NCBI GenBank assembly: GCA_949130485.1
Contig: OX422204.1
Coordinates: 2,390,876-2,454,875, forward strand
Reading direction: 5' to 3'
From: Agelas oroides
Lineage: Eukaryota; Porifera; Demospongiae; Agelasida; Agelasidae
DNA length: 64,000 nucleotides
Under the pieces are notes generated by a model. It had not been told where the DNA came from, did not search any database, and saw nothing but the letters and a program-made list of their open reading frames with translations. The translations under genes and the position numbers were made by a program. Shown here one piece after another: positions 45,001 to 56,397 of this stretch. The stretch's first letter is position 1, and each line of letters opens with the position of its first letter.

Positions 45001-48000
45001 GTCCTCCATCACAGCTATCGTTGCTTGCAGTATGAATAACGCATTATTTGTTATTTGTACTGGAAGCGACGATAGCTGTGGTGGAGGACTGGGTACGAGG
45101 CTAGGCAAATGTATGATGTCATTAGGTTTAACCCTTAACTTCATCTTTGCTGTTTAGCACCTGCAATGAATGCAGCTGACATACAGAGATGGAAGGAGTT
45201 ACTGGTAAGCTGATAGATATCCGTACTGTGATATCCAGCAAAGCTGGCCAATCAGATTTCTGCTTTCAGCATCTTTGAGTGTATAGCACGAAGGGGCATC
45301 TATTTTAGAACTTCTTATTAGAGACTCTAGCATATCTTTTTCCCTGTAGGATAAAGTTGAACAAATGAAGAAGCAGAGAAGCAGTTGTTTGGCTCGGCTC
45401 CGTGAGCAGATAAGTGGTGATGACATCACCAAGAGCCTGATTGGTCACCTTGGTTCGGACCAGTCGGCCTTCATTGAAGAGCACATGAAGAAGCATCGTG
45501 ATGTTGTTGATATCATTCGACAGAATCTGACTGCCCAGGACAAGATACTAACGTGGGTGTCATGTGATCTGTGTTTGTGTGTCATGTGATCTTGTGTGGG
45601 TATCATGATTTTGCATAGGTATCATGTGATGGATGTCATGTGATCTTGTATGGTTATCATGTGATTTTGTGTGGGTATCATGTGATGGGTGTTGTGATCT
45701 TGTGTGGGTATCATGTGATGGGTGTCATGTGATCTTGTATGGTTATCATGTGATTTTGCGTGGGTGTCATGTGATGGGTGTCGTGATCTTGTATGGGTAG
45801 CATGTGATGGGTATCATGTGATGGGTAGCATGTGATCTTGCTTGGTTGCACTGGTCTCAAGACAAGGAATTTGACTTGATGCACAGACTGTTTTTCTCTT
45901 CCCCATGAGTTGGTAGGGTCTGGGCATGAGACAATTGTGTATGTTGTTACATATATCATGTGACTATACGTATGGGTATCATGTGATTTTAATGTGTTCA
46001 CACACAGTGCTCTTACTGAGGAAAACGCCAAGCAGGCCAAGACAAGGCGCGCAGTTCAAGAACTGAGCAAGCAGTAAGTTAAGGTCTGAAATATTACCAG
46101 GGTACACGCATGCAGAAAGCCTCGCACATTAATGCACGGTTTGCCACTAATGTCGATTGGGGCAGACACTAAATGATAGACTACAATAGCTACCCAATGT
46201 TCCTTAGCCGCATACCCAGGTCATACCTAGGCTGTTCATTGGCCTGGGTCTGGGGCTACTCAGGTGGGTTAAGGCGGGCTCCAAATGTATTGTCCGTGAT
46301 ACGGAAGTATGCGAAGGTATCACTATAATTCGTAGACGTTTCATTACAATTTACGGAGACCGAATGGCTGCCGTGTGAAGGCTTCTTAGCTTTGCTAGCA
46401 GTGTTATGGCTGTTAGTCTGTACTGTATAGGTTTTTGCTATCGCTGATTGTGAACTAGACATGTCTAACTCGCAGCAGGGCTACGACTGGACGAAGAATT
46501 TTGTGTGTTTCTGGAAGCAAGAAATGGCTCGTGCCTGTTTGTTTAGTAGCCGACCTCAGCAGCCAAACCCCCCAACGCCGTGCCGAATTTGAGAGAACTC
46601 GGTATGTAACACCGGTAAACAGGAACAGCTATCATGCATCCTTCGTAATCCGACTAGAGAGACAGTCCCCGCTGCTTCTTAAGAGCAGGAGAGTTAGTAG
46701 AATTTATAATTAGCTACTATTTTGGCGTATTCCAAGGCATTTTTGTTGATTTACTTGTGATGTGAACTTACCATACCCAATTTCCAGTTAGTTCTGAATT
46801 CTGCGTGTGAAGAGCATTCGAATGGTACCAACTTTGCCTAGTTATATGGAATATTCGGCACCGCGTAGGCTGAAATAGTGTTAAGGCAGTCCTAATTAGT
46901 GGACATTGTTTACGAGAGGGTGGGGCATTTCCATGGAAACCAATTTGTTTGTTTACATCATCAACCACAATACAATAACAGGATACAAAACAAAAGCTAC
47001 TAGTGTACTCGTCTGCAAAATACACCATAAACTTGCTGTGGTCAGTAGTCTGAACAGTGCTTGTCTACAATAAAAGCCACCTGAGTAGACAGTCCTTGAA
47101 GAGTAGCTATTGAAAGGCCTTTATGAAAAGTCAGTGTTTATGAACCTTTGATTTCATTACGTGTTCAGATGCAGCGCACGTGACTTGTAGTACCTGATAT
47201 GGATTCTCGCGTCACTTGTAGTAAAAAGTATGGCTTTTTATATACTGCATGCAATTGCAAGGATTCATACGTTTGTGTGAGTTATACATGTTATGCACTA
47301 TCCTTTTTACTTTCAGGCAACAAGGAATGTTCAAATCGCTGGTGAAATCTGGGAGCTACCTCCCCCTTTTGCAGTCAAAGATCCAGTAAGTACACTGTAA
47401 CTGTGACTTGATTAAAAAGTTAGGCCATGCAATGTTATTTTCATGTTTCTGATCCTACAAGTCACTTACAATTGACCAGGCAACCAGGCTTTTTTTTTTG
47501 GGGGGGGGGAAACCCAAGTGGAAAAGAAAATGGTGTCTCAAATCTAGTTATACAAGCAGCGAAAGGTATTGTGGAGGGTGAAGACCGGGCACAAGCTTAG
47601 CATGCGAGGTGATTTGTAATAACCAATTTTGACTAGCCAGATGGCTTCAGTTTAGCTGAAAACCCTATGCACCCGTTGTGACTTAGTTCATAGAGTGGTC
47701 CTTGTAGCTTGCATCAGCGATTTTGCCCTTAAAATGTCATCAGAGTACACTAATTGTCGCTAGGACATGACTTCCCTCCTCTGGAGTACAGGCTGTGTAA
47801 ATGCTGTGGTTGTATGCTGAATACTGATTACATTTAATTATGTAACTCAGTGAAATTGACCTGCATGCTGACCAGAAACAGGAGATTAACTTTGTGTGGC
47901 CTCATCTGGACACAGCTTCACTCATTTGTTGTGCTGCGTCCCCAACTTTGCACACAGGGAGGGCGTTAGCTTCTACACTCGTCTTCACGGGAATGTCACC

Positions 48001-51000
48001 AAACTCAAGAAGAGAACTGTTGAATTGTGTGGCACCCGGAGAAAAGAAAGGCAATCCTCTGTTCAGAGGTGAGGAATTGTTCTGCTCTAGAATTGTGCTC
48101 TAAAATTAGTTTGAGCTTATGGTACTGTTATCACATGACGTGTTGCTATGCACCATGTTACGTACACTATGGTTTGGTCTCTACAGAATACACAGCTGCA
48201 CACTTATTTTTTCTGTTAGCCAAACATTTTCTGTTTCATTTCAAAACTGACTGTTAGAAATTACAAACTATGTATGTTGTAGATTTACTTTTAAAACATA
48301 GTTAAAGTTGAGGCACGAAAGTAAACTGATGTTTGAAGATATATTTACTGTGCTTCACTGTATTTTCTTTCAAGGCAAACCACACCAGCATCGGACCAAT
48401 CTGCCCCACCACCTCCACCTCCATCTGATCATGATACACCAGCACACCCTCCCCAAAGACCACCAAAAAAGCCCGAGCTCTCAGGTAGACCTCTGCCTCC
48501 TGAACAGCAAAAGCTACCACCAGAAATCCCTCTTGCAGATGGATCTGCTAGTTGTGTTTCAGGACACTTCCACCAGCCAGTCTCCTCAGCATTTCAACAG
48601 CCATCTTCTCTTCCAGGTGGAATTACCTCTTCTAGCAGTCAGTCTGTAGCTTCTCAGCCAGACATGGAACAGCAATTGCAAGAGCTTCAGAGGCTGCATG
48701 AAATACAGATGCAGCAGCTGAAGCAGTCAGAGGTAGCCACTCCTCAACTTCCCAACCCCACACCCTTAGTTCCAAAGGAAGAAGTACAACCAGCACCGCA
48801 TCCACAAGGTTTACCTCAGGATGCAATAGAAGCTCAGCAGCTGATACAACAAACTATGCCTGCTACTGGAGAGTTGCTGGCCCCAATGCAAGTTGAACAT
48901 GTGCCACTTTCCGATGACACCAAATTTCACCCACCTGCTGACATGAGCCGAAATCATCTCCCAGAAGGTCTACAGACTGGTACAACACAGCCGCAGCTAC
49001 CTCCTTCAAACACTGAACTACAGCAGCAAGATTTAGGAACAAAGGAAGCTACCAGAGACCTTCAGCAGCCTACAAGACATTTACAGGGTGATGCTACTCC
49101 TGATGCTGGCCCTGAAGTGAATCAAGCTTTGCTAGACTTGCAAATGCTTCTTCAGCCACCTGAAGACATCAGTCAACCTTCATCATCAGAATTAACACAT
49201 CCAGTTCACCCCCATCAATTTATAGAAGCCAGTTCTACTACACTAGAAGCCCATGATGAGGCATCTTCCCTACATTTACCTGCCATACCCCAGAGGCCCC
49301 TCAAACCTCAACATCTTCAGTCGAAACCCAAGCAGCACCCATCCTCCCCAGCTTCAAGCTCATATGCATCTGCTCCGGGCTCACAGGTTTCGACTCCAGG
49401 ATCAGAGATTCCTTCCTCTCAACCACCATTTGAGCAATCATCACAGAAAGATATTGAACTAACTGCTCCTCCATTAGAGCCGTATAAACCAACTTCCCAC
49501 TTAGGAGGTGAACAAGTAGCCCCTAGTCATATGCAGGTGCCTTCCAATCAGCCACCACCTAGCATCCCTGAAGGCACTGCTGGTCAGAGCAAGTCCCTCA
49601 TTCCACATCAGGAAGGTGGGAATTGGTCTGAGGAGCTCAAAGGCCTGCCTCCTCAAGAAGAAAGAATTCCTCTGTCTTCTGGCTTTGTTCCTTTTGGTGA
49701 AGTAGCTCCACCACCATTTGTAGCTGAAAACACAGTGACTGTTGACTCGTTTTCCAGGCCAATTCCTGCTGTGCAGAGTCCTATGCACTCTGAAACCATG
49801 AATGGAATCCCAGATGTACAATCTAAACCTCCTGATGACTCAGTTCCATTCCAATTGCAAGATAATAGCATCCCTGAGCCAAGAGAAGCCATATCTCTTC
49901 CACCTCCCTCTGAGAGCCTTCCACCTAGCCAAGTCCCACCACCTGCTGCTGAGCCAAGTCTGGTTGCCTCCAGCACTATCACTCACCTAAGTACATCTAG
50001 CCAAGGACCATTCGAACAATTGGCTGCAGATGCTTTTGCAGGGCTAAAAACTGGCAGCATGGCAGTAACCAGTGCAGATGTAATGACTTTCTCCCTCACA
50101 GATGTGACCCAGGTTAGTGCAGCAATTTCTAGTAACAGTGAGACTGTGTCTGAACTAGAGGTGGCTCCTTTAAAACAAGTGCAGCTACAACCTAGCGTGT
50201 CTCTACCGAGTCAAGTCTCCTCGACTACAACCCATGAGCTCCCAGCCGTTAGCTTAGGTTTGGAACCTCTTCACACTTTGGATTCAACTACAATTGATAC
50301 CAACCTCGCCAGCTTGCCCATATCAGTTTACCAGCCTACTGCAGCACCGCTTAGTGTTCCTCTTTCAGTACCACCTCTACCCCAAGAGCTTTCAGCCCCC
50401 CTCACTGACTTACAGTCAGCTAATACAGCCCATTTTGAAGCACTACTTTCAAGTCAGCAAGACACAATTCATGAGAGAAGTAGACAAGTGGAGGAACAAA
50501 AACAGCAGATAAACAATCAAGGGACACAAATTGAGGACCAGAAAAAACAAATTCTTGTCCTACAGCAGCAGGTTGCTCAACTGTCAATGCTGCAGCAGAA
50601 ACAGGAGCAGGATAAAACAGCTGCTAGTGGACAGCAGGCTGTCCTGATGCAGTTACTTCAACAGCAACAAGGGATGTTCTCTCAGCAGCAACTCCATATC
50701 GAGAAGCTAAGTGACATGGGGGAGTCACACAGAAAGGAGCAAATGGAACTAGAAATCAATTATAAGCAAGCTCTGGCAGTTGAACAGGAGCAGAAGTCAA
50801 CTCTACAGAAACAAGTTATGGAACAGAACCAAGAAATTCAAAAGTTGACACAGCAGTTGCAGTCGCAAGCACAGCAGTACCAGAACCTTCAATTGCAGCT
50901 CCATCAGTACAACACTCAGATCCAGGAAAGAGACAAACAACTGGCTGCGTTCAGAGACCAGCATAAACAAATCGTACAAACCTTGGATCAAAGACATCAA

Positions 51001-53350
51001 CAAAAGGTGGGACAGCTCATGGAACATATCCAAAAGCTTCAGGCTGAAGTGAAGAAGAATCGTGTTGAGCTACAGAGGCTGCACTCTCTCGGAGGTGGCC
51101 TTCCTCCTCCCTTACAGCCAGTGCAAGCTAGACCAATACAACCACAACCATGGTACCAGCTTCCTGGTGTTGGTGCTCCCCAAGGTTTGCAATCCCTCCC
51201 ACAACCACTGCAACCAACTCATCCAAACCAGCCACCACATCAGCCGATTCTACAACCAACTCGAGTTTCACCTCAACCACCAACCCAGGGAGCAGTTTCT
51301 CCTCATCCTAACCAACCTCTGTCTCAGCAACAACACCCTCCACCCCAACAACACCAGCCTCCACCCCAGCAACAGCAACCTCCACCCCAGCAACACCAAC
51401 CTCCACTTCAGCAACACCAACCTCTACCCCAGCAACACCAACCTTCATCCCAACAACACCAACCTCCACCTCAGCATCCACAGACCCCTCAGTGGTCTGA
51501 GGGGCGGCAGAGACAAGACAGTATTTCTCAACAGCCATTCATTCATCCAACTGCAGGTCAGCAGATCCAACAGACCCACCAACATCAGCATGGTCCTCTC
51601 CCACTCCAATCTCAACCACTGCCAACTCCTCAGGGGCAGCTGCAACACTCACTCCATCCTCATGCTCCAAATGTGAAAGGTCCACACATACCAGGGCAGC
51701 CCACAAGTCCAGGAGTGCATCCAGCACACAGCCAAACTCACCCAGGTACCATAATTATAATTTCACAACACTTGAAGCTACACCTTGTGGGTAGAATTGC
51801 CATCAGTAACTATATTCATGCATAGCTATAGCTAAAGGTAAAGGATTGTCCAATATCAGTAGTAGAACTATAAAACGTCCCTACATAACACCGAGCTTTA
51901 GGTCACTATTCTCATCCCTGCATTCTTTCTTGAAACCCATCATTAGTACACATGGTGCAATCAGATTTCTTGGTGTGTATGATACTGCTGATTCACAAAT
52001 TGATGTTTTAACTTACTCAGCATACTGCAAACTAGCCTCATACCCAGGCCGCATGGGAGGAGAGAAACGTGGTCTGGGTACGAGGCTAACTGGAAACATG
52101 CAATGTAATAGAGGTAGGTGCTCTGATTTCCAGGAGCCGAATTTTTTTTGCGGCCTATGATTAATGATAATAGCTGTCCATGTGCGTGAACTTAAGCTGC
52201 TAGTAAATGTGAGGCATCTCATACTTGGAAGCCCAAAGTGCAAGAGCTCTTTCAAAGTTGAATAACTCACTGCAAAGGGAGGTCATACCTTTGACTCTGT
52301 AGTCACAATTACAGTAACCACATGTCAAAACTTACCAGCTTGTTTTCCATTGTTCCTTTGACTCTGTAGTCACAATTACAAATATTGTTTCCAGTTTGAT
52401 TTTGTTACCCATGCTCAGCTGTAATATTGTTCCCATCAACTGTATGGTGTCAACAATAGTCAATGGGAGTGATCACTTTGTATAGACCTTATCTACACAA
52501 TCATTTTGTGATAATGTCATTCATTTCCGGATGGCAAAGGTACACAAATGCTCATTAGCTGCTGTGTGTATGGGTATACGCAAAGAGGAGTGAATGGAAG
52601 TAGTGTTCCATTGTTTCGATTCGTCGAGGACCCAAACTTGCGGAGATTGTAGGAAAGAATCTATCAAATGACAGAAATGGTAGGACCTATTCAGGACCAG
52701 AAATAGTGTCAGCAATCCATTGTCATTGAAACCCTGTCCACCAACTTGTAGCACTAGGCAATAGTGTTAAAATTAGTATACTTGCAAAGTACGACACACT
52801 CAAAATCACCAATCACAATGAAATGTAACATTAAGGTATTGTGACTTCATTTGTAAGCACTCAATTGTTGCCCTTGAATTGTCCTTTCATCCATATGCAA
52901 GCATACTAATTTTTTCCACCATATGACCATGTCTTACATCCTCTATTTTAAAGAAAATCAAGTGTAACTGTAACTTGAAGTTCAAACTTTTCTTAACTTA
53001 TAGGTCTAACACAGGGTATCCCTCAGCAGCCACCTATTCCGGCCCCTGGTAATCTCCCTTCGCTCCCCTCACCACATCAACCAGGTGGACCTGTTCCTCA
53101 AGGAGGTCAGCAACAACCTGTACAGCACTTTCAACCTCAAACACCAACTATCGCTCCAGGACAAATGTTCCCTCAGCCTTTGTCTGGCCCTGCCCTCCAG
53201 CCTAGAATAGTTGGTAGCCCTGGACAGCCAGCTAATTTTGCCACTAGCCCCCAGCAGCAAGTGCACATGCAGCAGCCCAGAATGGTGCCTACATCTAGTT
53301 TGAATTTGCAAGTTCCCTCTTCCCAAGGATTCCAGCCCCCCAGGCAATAG
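35442..53350 (+). CDS. HD-PTP-like Bro1/V-domain protein with Pro/Gln-rich coiled-coil tail and no phosphatase domain
   Basis: Twenty-four exons with matching phases encode 1948 aa: 35442-35531, 36552-36626, 38792-38916, 39676-39752, 40137-40186, 40489-40548, 40753-40827, 41191-41277, 41638-41766, 41904-41951, 42073-42268, 42497-42677, 42968-43035, 43388-43462, 43528-43619, 43852-43938, 44172-44289, 45158-45204, 45350-45552, 46008-46073, 47317-47385, 47958-48068, 48375-51745, 53004-53350. The Bro1 region (to about residue 350) matches HD-PTP rather than ALIX: RDYGGCSVLRRYFAQLHLL, QASVLYNLCALHSQLG, HFQCAAGA. The V-like region has LVKPV, NLTAQDKILTALTEEN. The 3.4-kb exon gives a Pro-rich stretch, a Gln-rich coiled coil (about residues 1400-1615) and QHQPPPQQ repeats. 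HD-PTP sorts receptors with ESCRT-III. No PTP signature (HCxxGxxR) is present before the stop at 53348. Confidence 0.9.
35566..35701. mobile_element. Foldback element with telomere-like loop in Bro1 gene intron 1
   Basis: CCATTAACGACAGTACGTTA at about 35571 is mirrored at about 35682. The loop (35620-35655) holds four GGTTAGGG-type units resembling the animal telomere repeat. Confidence 0.75.
36074..36452. mobile_element. MITE with TA-flanked inverted ends, intron 1
   Basis: The ends CCATATAGC at about 36077 and GCTATATGG at about 36442 are each flanked by TA, as for Tc1/mariner-type insertions. Sub-terminal sequences rich in GCCAAATTTAAA are also mirrored. Confidence 0.65.
37745..38095. mobile_element. 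MITE-like element, intron 2
   Basis: TAGATTAAGAAATTTTC at about 37752 and its degraded inverse GAAATTTTCCCGATCTAAGG at about 38072. AT-rich interior, no coding. Confidence 0.5.
39155..39215. mobile_element. Foldback element with 9-bp target duplication
   Basis: TAGTCTCGTTCCCAGACC with inverted right end, flanked by GGGAGAGGA at 39146-39154 and 39216-39224. Confidence 0.75.
39337..39439. mobile_element. Foldback element with 9-bp target duplication
   Basis: 103 bp, perfect inverted arms from TAGCCTCGTTCCCAGGC inward through GCGCGTTCGTCGCTTGCAGT. GATATAATA flanks both sides (39328-39336, 39440-39448). Confidence 0.88.
39770..39985. repeat. (GGGA)n tract in Bro1 gene intron 4
   Basis: Purine microsatellite with GGGAGGAA units. 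Frames across it are artefacts. Confidence 0.95.
40840..41160. repeat. Degenerate minisatellite AGTCACATGACCATATA, intron 7
   Basis: Units around GTCACATGACCATATA and CACATGATCATCTACTTG repeat with variation. A similar CATGTGAT-rich minisatellite fills intron 19 (45560-46000). Confidence 0.8.
41517..41600 (+). repeat. tRNA-derived SINE, intron 8
   Basis: Box A-like TGTAGTTCAGTGGTCAGAG and box B-like GGTTCTATCC, related to 32895-32965. Confidence 0.55.
42725..42885. repeat. 13-bp minisatellite CTCATTCTGATAC, intron 12
   Basis: About a dozen tandem units with few substitutions. Confidence 0.9.
43166..43382. repeat. 48-bp minisatellite, intron 13
   Basis: About 4.5 units of GATTCCCATTCCACTATGG followed by CTCCAGTATCA and CTTACAGTTT. 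The 16-residue repeat seen on translation is a by-product. Confidence 0.9.
43727..43762. mobile_element. Minimal foldback element (36 bp)
   Basis: TAGCCTCGTACCCAG plus its inverse, with almost no loop. Flanks AGGTGAAGA and ATGTGAAGA differ at one of nine positions. Confidence 0.7.
43995..44160. repeat. (CCCT)n microsatellite, intron 16
   Basis: Long pure CCCT tract ending near the acceptor of exon 17. Confidence 0.95.
44987..45103. mobile_element. Foldback element with 9-bp target duplication, intron 17
   Basis: 117 bp with mirrored arms. Flanks GGTAAATGT and GGCAAATGT differ at one position. Confidence 0.82.
45560..46000. repeat. ATCATGTGAT-rich minisatellite, intron 19
   Basis: Units such as GGGTATCATGTGATGGGTG and TCATGTGATCTTGTGTG repeat imperfectly. 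Confidence 0.85.
47135..47250. repeat. Dispersed repeat shared with 58115-58310, intron 20
   Basis: GAACCTTTGATTTCA, TTCAGATGCAGC, GTGACTTGTAGTACCTGATA and a TAGTAAAAA end occur in the same order at both sites. Here there is one inner unit; at 58115 there are about four. Confidence 0.75.
51746..53003. other. Last intron of the Bro1 gene
   Basis: Holds a foldback element at 52033-52088 (TAGCCTCATACCCAGGCC with inverse) flanked by ACTGCAAAC and ACTGGAAAC, one mismatch in nine. A short direct repeat (TTTGACTCTGTAGTCACAAT) occurs at about 52290 and 52357. No other gene seen. Confidence 0.7.
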
Positions 53351-53591
53351 TAGCTACATGACATTGTGTATAACAATGCTTTTTTAAACTAATAAGTTGA
53401 TCATTGTGCTATATGATTATGACTGCAGTTTTCTTATTAAATGAGTAATTGATGTAGAACACATTTAAGTGGGTTAACTTGGTCCATAAAGTATGACATG
53501 ATTATATCAAATTGCAGCTACATTACTGTTCACTGCGCTGCAAATTACAAAAGCAATAATAATTTATGTGATAGTATGAAGCTTGAAAAGT

Positions 53592-54353
53592 TCACGCAAG
53601 TGCAGTAAATTCTCCAGAAAGGCGGGGTTCATCCTCATCTTCTTCATCAGGAGACACGTTACCACTACTGATCAGTGATTCTCTCTTTGATTTCTTATAT
53701 TTGCAGTATATCCCTGTAATTCCTATCATTATTGTAGATACTATTCCAGCTATACCAATAAGTGTTGGACAAATGATTTTTGCTAGCTCAGCACTACTAT
53801 AAGGAGATGATATCCTGGCATCAGTGGTTGGTACAACACCAATTACTATTGATCCAGGATCTGTGACTGGCATTAGCCCAGTATCTGGCGGGTCTCCGAA
53901 ACACGAGCTCTTGAGAGTAACCTTGTCTATCTCGACACCAGGTTTGTCAGCTTCTGTCACAAGTAGCTTCAGTACATTTTGACCAGTTAACAGAGGTACA
54001 GCTTTGCCCAAAACTCCTGATCTCCTGAATACGTTCCACAGCTCACCTTCTTTGGATCGTGCCACTGTCCTGAAGCTCCCAAGTTTTCTTTCATTTAGAA
54101 ACATCTCAACTGTATCAGACATGCCGTCATTGGAGTATGTGACAGACATTACCTGCATATCACAGGAACCAGTAACATTGAGATCCCAAATAAGGTAGCC
54201 ATTCTTCACAATGTTAACAGTAATGCCACCAGAAGCAGCTGACCGATACATTGGTTTTCCCTTTATGACAGAGGCAAGTTCTGCTTCAAGGTCGTGAAGA
54301 GCCCCCCAACATGTGAGGGAGCAAGCTAGAATCACAATAACGTGGATCATCAT
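53592..54353 (-). CDS. Single-exon type I membrane protein, unknown function
   Basis: 253 aa from the first ATG on the minus strand (54353; a second ATG follows directly). Residues 1-20 are a signal peptide (MMIHVIVILACSLTCWG). The ectodomain of about 170 residues has two Cys and a beta-rich pattern whose C-terminal part (NVLKLLVTEADKPGVEIDKV) recalls carbohydrate-binding-module-like jelly rolls. It also has an NVTGS glycosylation site. A membrane helix (IICPTLIGIAGIVSTIMIGI) is followed by a basic stop-transfer KYKKSKR and an acidic tail DEEDEDEP. I do not recognise an orthologue; a cell-surface receptor or adhesion protein is possible. The gene is tail-to-tail with the Bro1 gene, about 240 bp apart. 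Confidence 0.75.
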   Translation of the reverse strand: MMIHVIVILACSLTCWGALHDLEAELASVIKGKPMYRSAASGGITVNIVKNGYLIWDLNVTGSCDMQVMSVTYSNDGMSDTVEMFLNERKLGSFRTVARSKEGELWNVFRRSGVLGKAVPLLTGQNVLKLLVTEADKPGVEIDKVTLKSSCFGDPPDTGLMPVTDPGSIVIGVVPTTDARISSPYSSAELAKIICPTLIGIAGIVSTIMIGITGIYCKYKKSKRESLISSGNVSPDEEDEDEPRLSGEFTALA

Positions 54354-56397
54354 CGTCACAATCAACGTCTCGGCTGACAACGGCTATAGCGTGTTTAATG
54401 ATGCAGTCAATACTACAACAGTTTACAAACGATGTCATGACAGTTTTTTTTTTCTTTTTTGTTGACTAATTACTACTAATCAGGGTTAAAAAACAAATTT
54501 CGGATACTGAATAATGTTTTCAGCATCAAACCATTTTCACTTCCAAAGTTTAAGAGCTAAAGCTACACTTTTTCTTGAGTTCTATTGAGTGCTACTCATT
54601 CCATGCACTAAAATGCATAAGCTACAACCTTGATCCCAGCTGCCTCCTTGGTTGTTGTCTTGACATATGATGTGGAGGTGGAAGAATTGATCACTCTTAC
54701 ACTCACACTCTGTGCAGTGAACATCTCAGAAGATATATTATTGCATGAAAGCAAAGGTCAACATATTGGCAAAGCCCCATCCCTACATCTTTTTCACACT
54801 ACAGCTGAATCAGATGCAATGCTGCTAGATCATATTAGCCTCGTTCCTGAGCCAACATGTGGGAGAAGGAATGTGGCCTGGGGACGAGGTTAAAACCATG
54901 CCATGTACTTTAACGACACTATCATAAGTCTGCAGTCTACTCCAACTCACTGCTTAAGTTGTTGAAGAGGTTCCGTATAACATAATGCTACCAAGAGGGT
55001 CATACTAGCCTCATTACCAGGCCATGTGGGAGGAGGAGGTGGCCTGAGAACGAGGCTACAGCCATGAACTGCCCGTAATAAAGGTTGTGAACTTGTGGTA
55101 CATTTTAGGAAGACCCCCATGCACTAACTGTAGTGTGAAAAAGATGTAGGGATGGGGCTTTGCCAATATGTTGACCTTTGCTTTCATGTGTTATCCCTAC
55201 CTTGTTTGCCTACTTTTTGGCATGCCATCCCTACATCTTTTTACATTTTTAATGTTTTTTTTAAGTCTTGTATTAAAAGGTTTAGGTTACTTCTCAACCA
55301 TATTTGGTCACCTCAGTTGCATTCCTTTTGTGTGTGTGCACACAAAGTAAGGAGTGATCAGTTTGACACTGGAAATGTCTGGGAATGAGGCTACCAATTA
55401 GCTACCAGTGCGCCTTGCAGTGGTATTCCGGCAGTCCCGCTACTAGTCTATAAAAAGAACTTATGTTGCCACAGTTGAAATATCATGCACACCTCCTCCA
55501 GATCCTAGATGAGTTGTTCTGCAGCACTAAGGCCATACCAAATACTACAGGTTCTTAGCATGTTATCATGAAGTCAATTACAAGTAGCAATATTATTTAC
55601 ATTATAAATGAACGTGTTTTTTTCCATTTCATAAAAGGATGAGTAATATAATGTGTGCACAAAAAATAGTGTGTTCAGTACATAGTATAAATTCCCAGGT
55701 CCCCACACAGCTTTGCAGAATGGAAACCCTGAAACATAATTTCACATCAGCAAATAATCACGTGTGCTAAGATTCACCAGTATATACAAAATATTGCTGC
55801 CTGCACAGTTGCAAGTGTCCACCAAGTACCCAAGTGGATGTAGCTTGCCAACGAAACCTTTTATTTTAGACAAAGACGATGAAAGTAACGGTGACGATTG
55901 ACAACAAAATGGGAGTGACAGCGTGCTTTGACTTTCAAATATAATGTTTGTATGCTTACATGTATATCCCACCTAGTATAGTTTTGCCTATACAACAGGT
56001 GGGGGGGGGGGGGGGTTAACTGTGATATTTTCCCTCCTTGAGGCCTACAAGGGAAAATATGGCTCATAATTCCCTCTCCATGTGTTTTTAGTTCACATTG
56101 CTGTACTATATTATTCATCTTGCAAAAAAAGGAGCTACCAAAACCCATAATGTACTTGTTATTAACGTACATTTCAAGATCTGTAGTGAAGGTTAGCTAC
56201 TACATTTTTAAGACAATAGGCACATGTAAATGCAATACTTTTCACTGGTTAAATTGGAATGACTGGTACCACTGGTGAAGTATTTACCCACCCCTAATAA
56301 CATCTGATTTAGTGAAGGGGGAGGGCAAAGGTACACCTCTCTCCCGCCATGCTATTGACTAGGTTGGAAAGCCTGGGAACAAGGCTAAAATTACCTT
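54354..56397. other. Intergenic: two foldback elements and arms of the GATGTAGGGATGG MITE
   Basis: Foldback ends occur at about 54836-54892 and 55007-55060. Around them GGTCAACATATTGGCAAAGC (about 54757) and its inverse (about 55160) form the arms of a 16675-type MITE, so the foldbacks or their sequence lie inside it. A G-run sits at 55999-56016. No coding signal seen. Confidence 0.6.
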
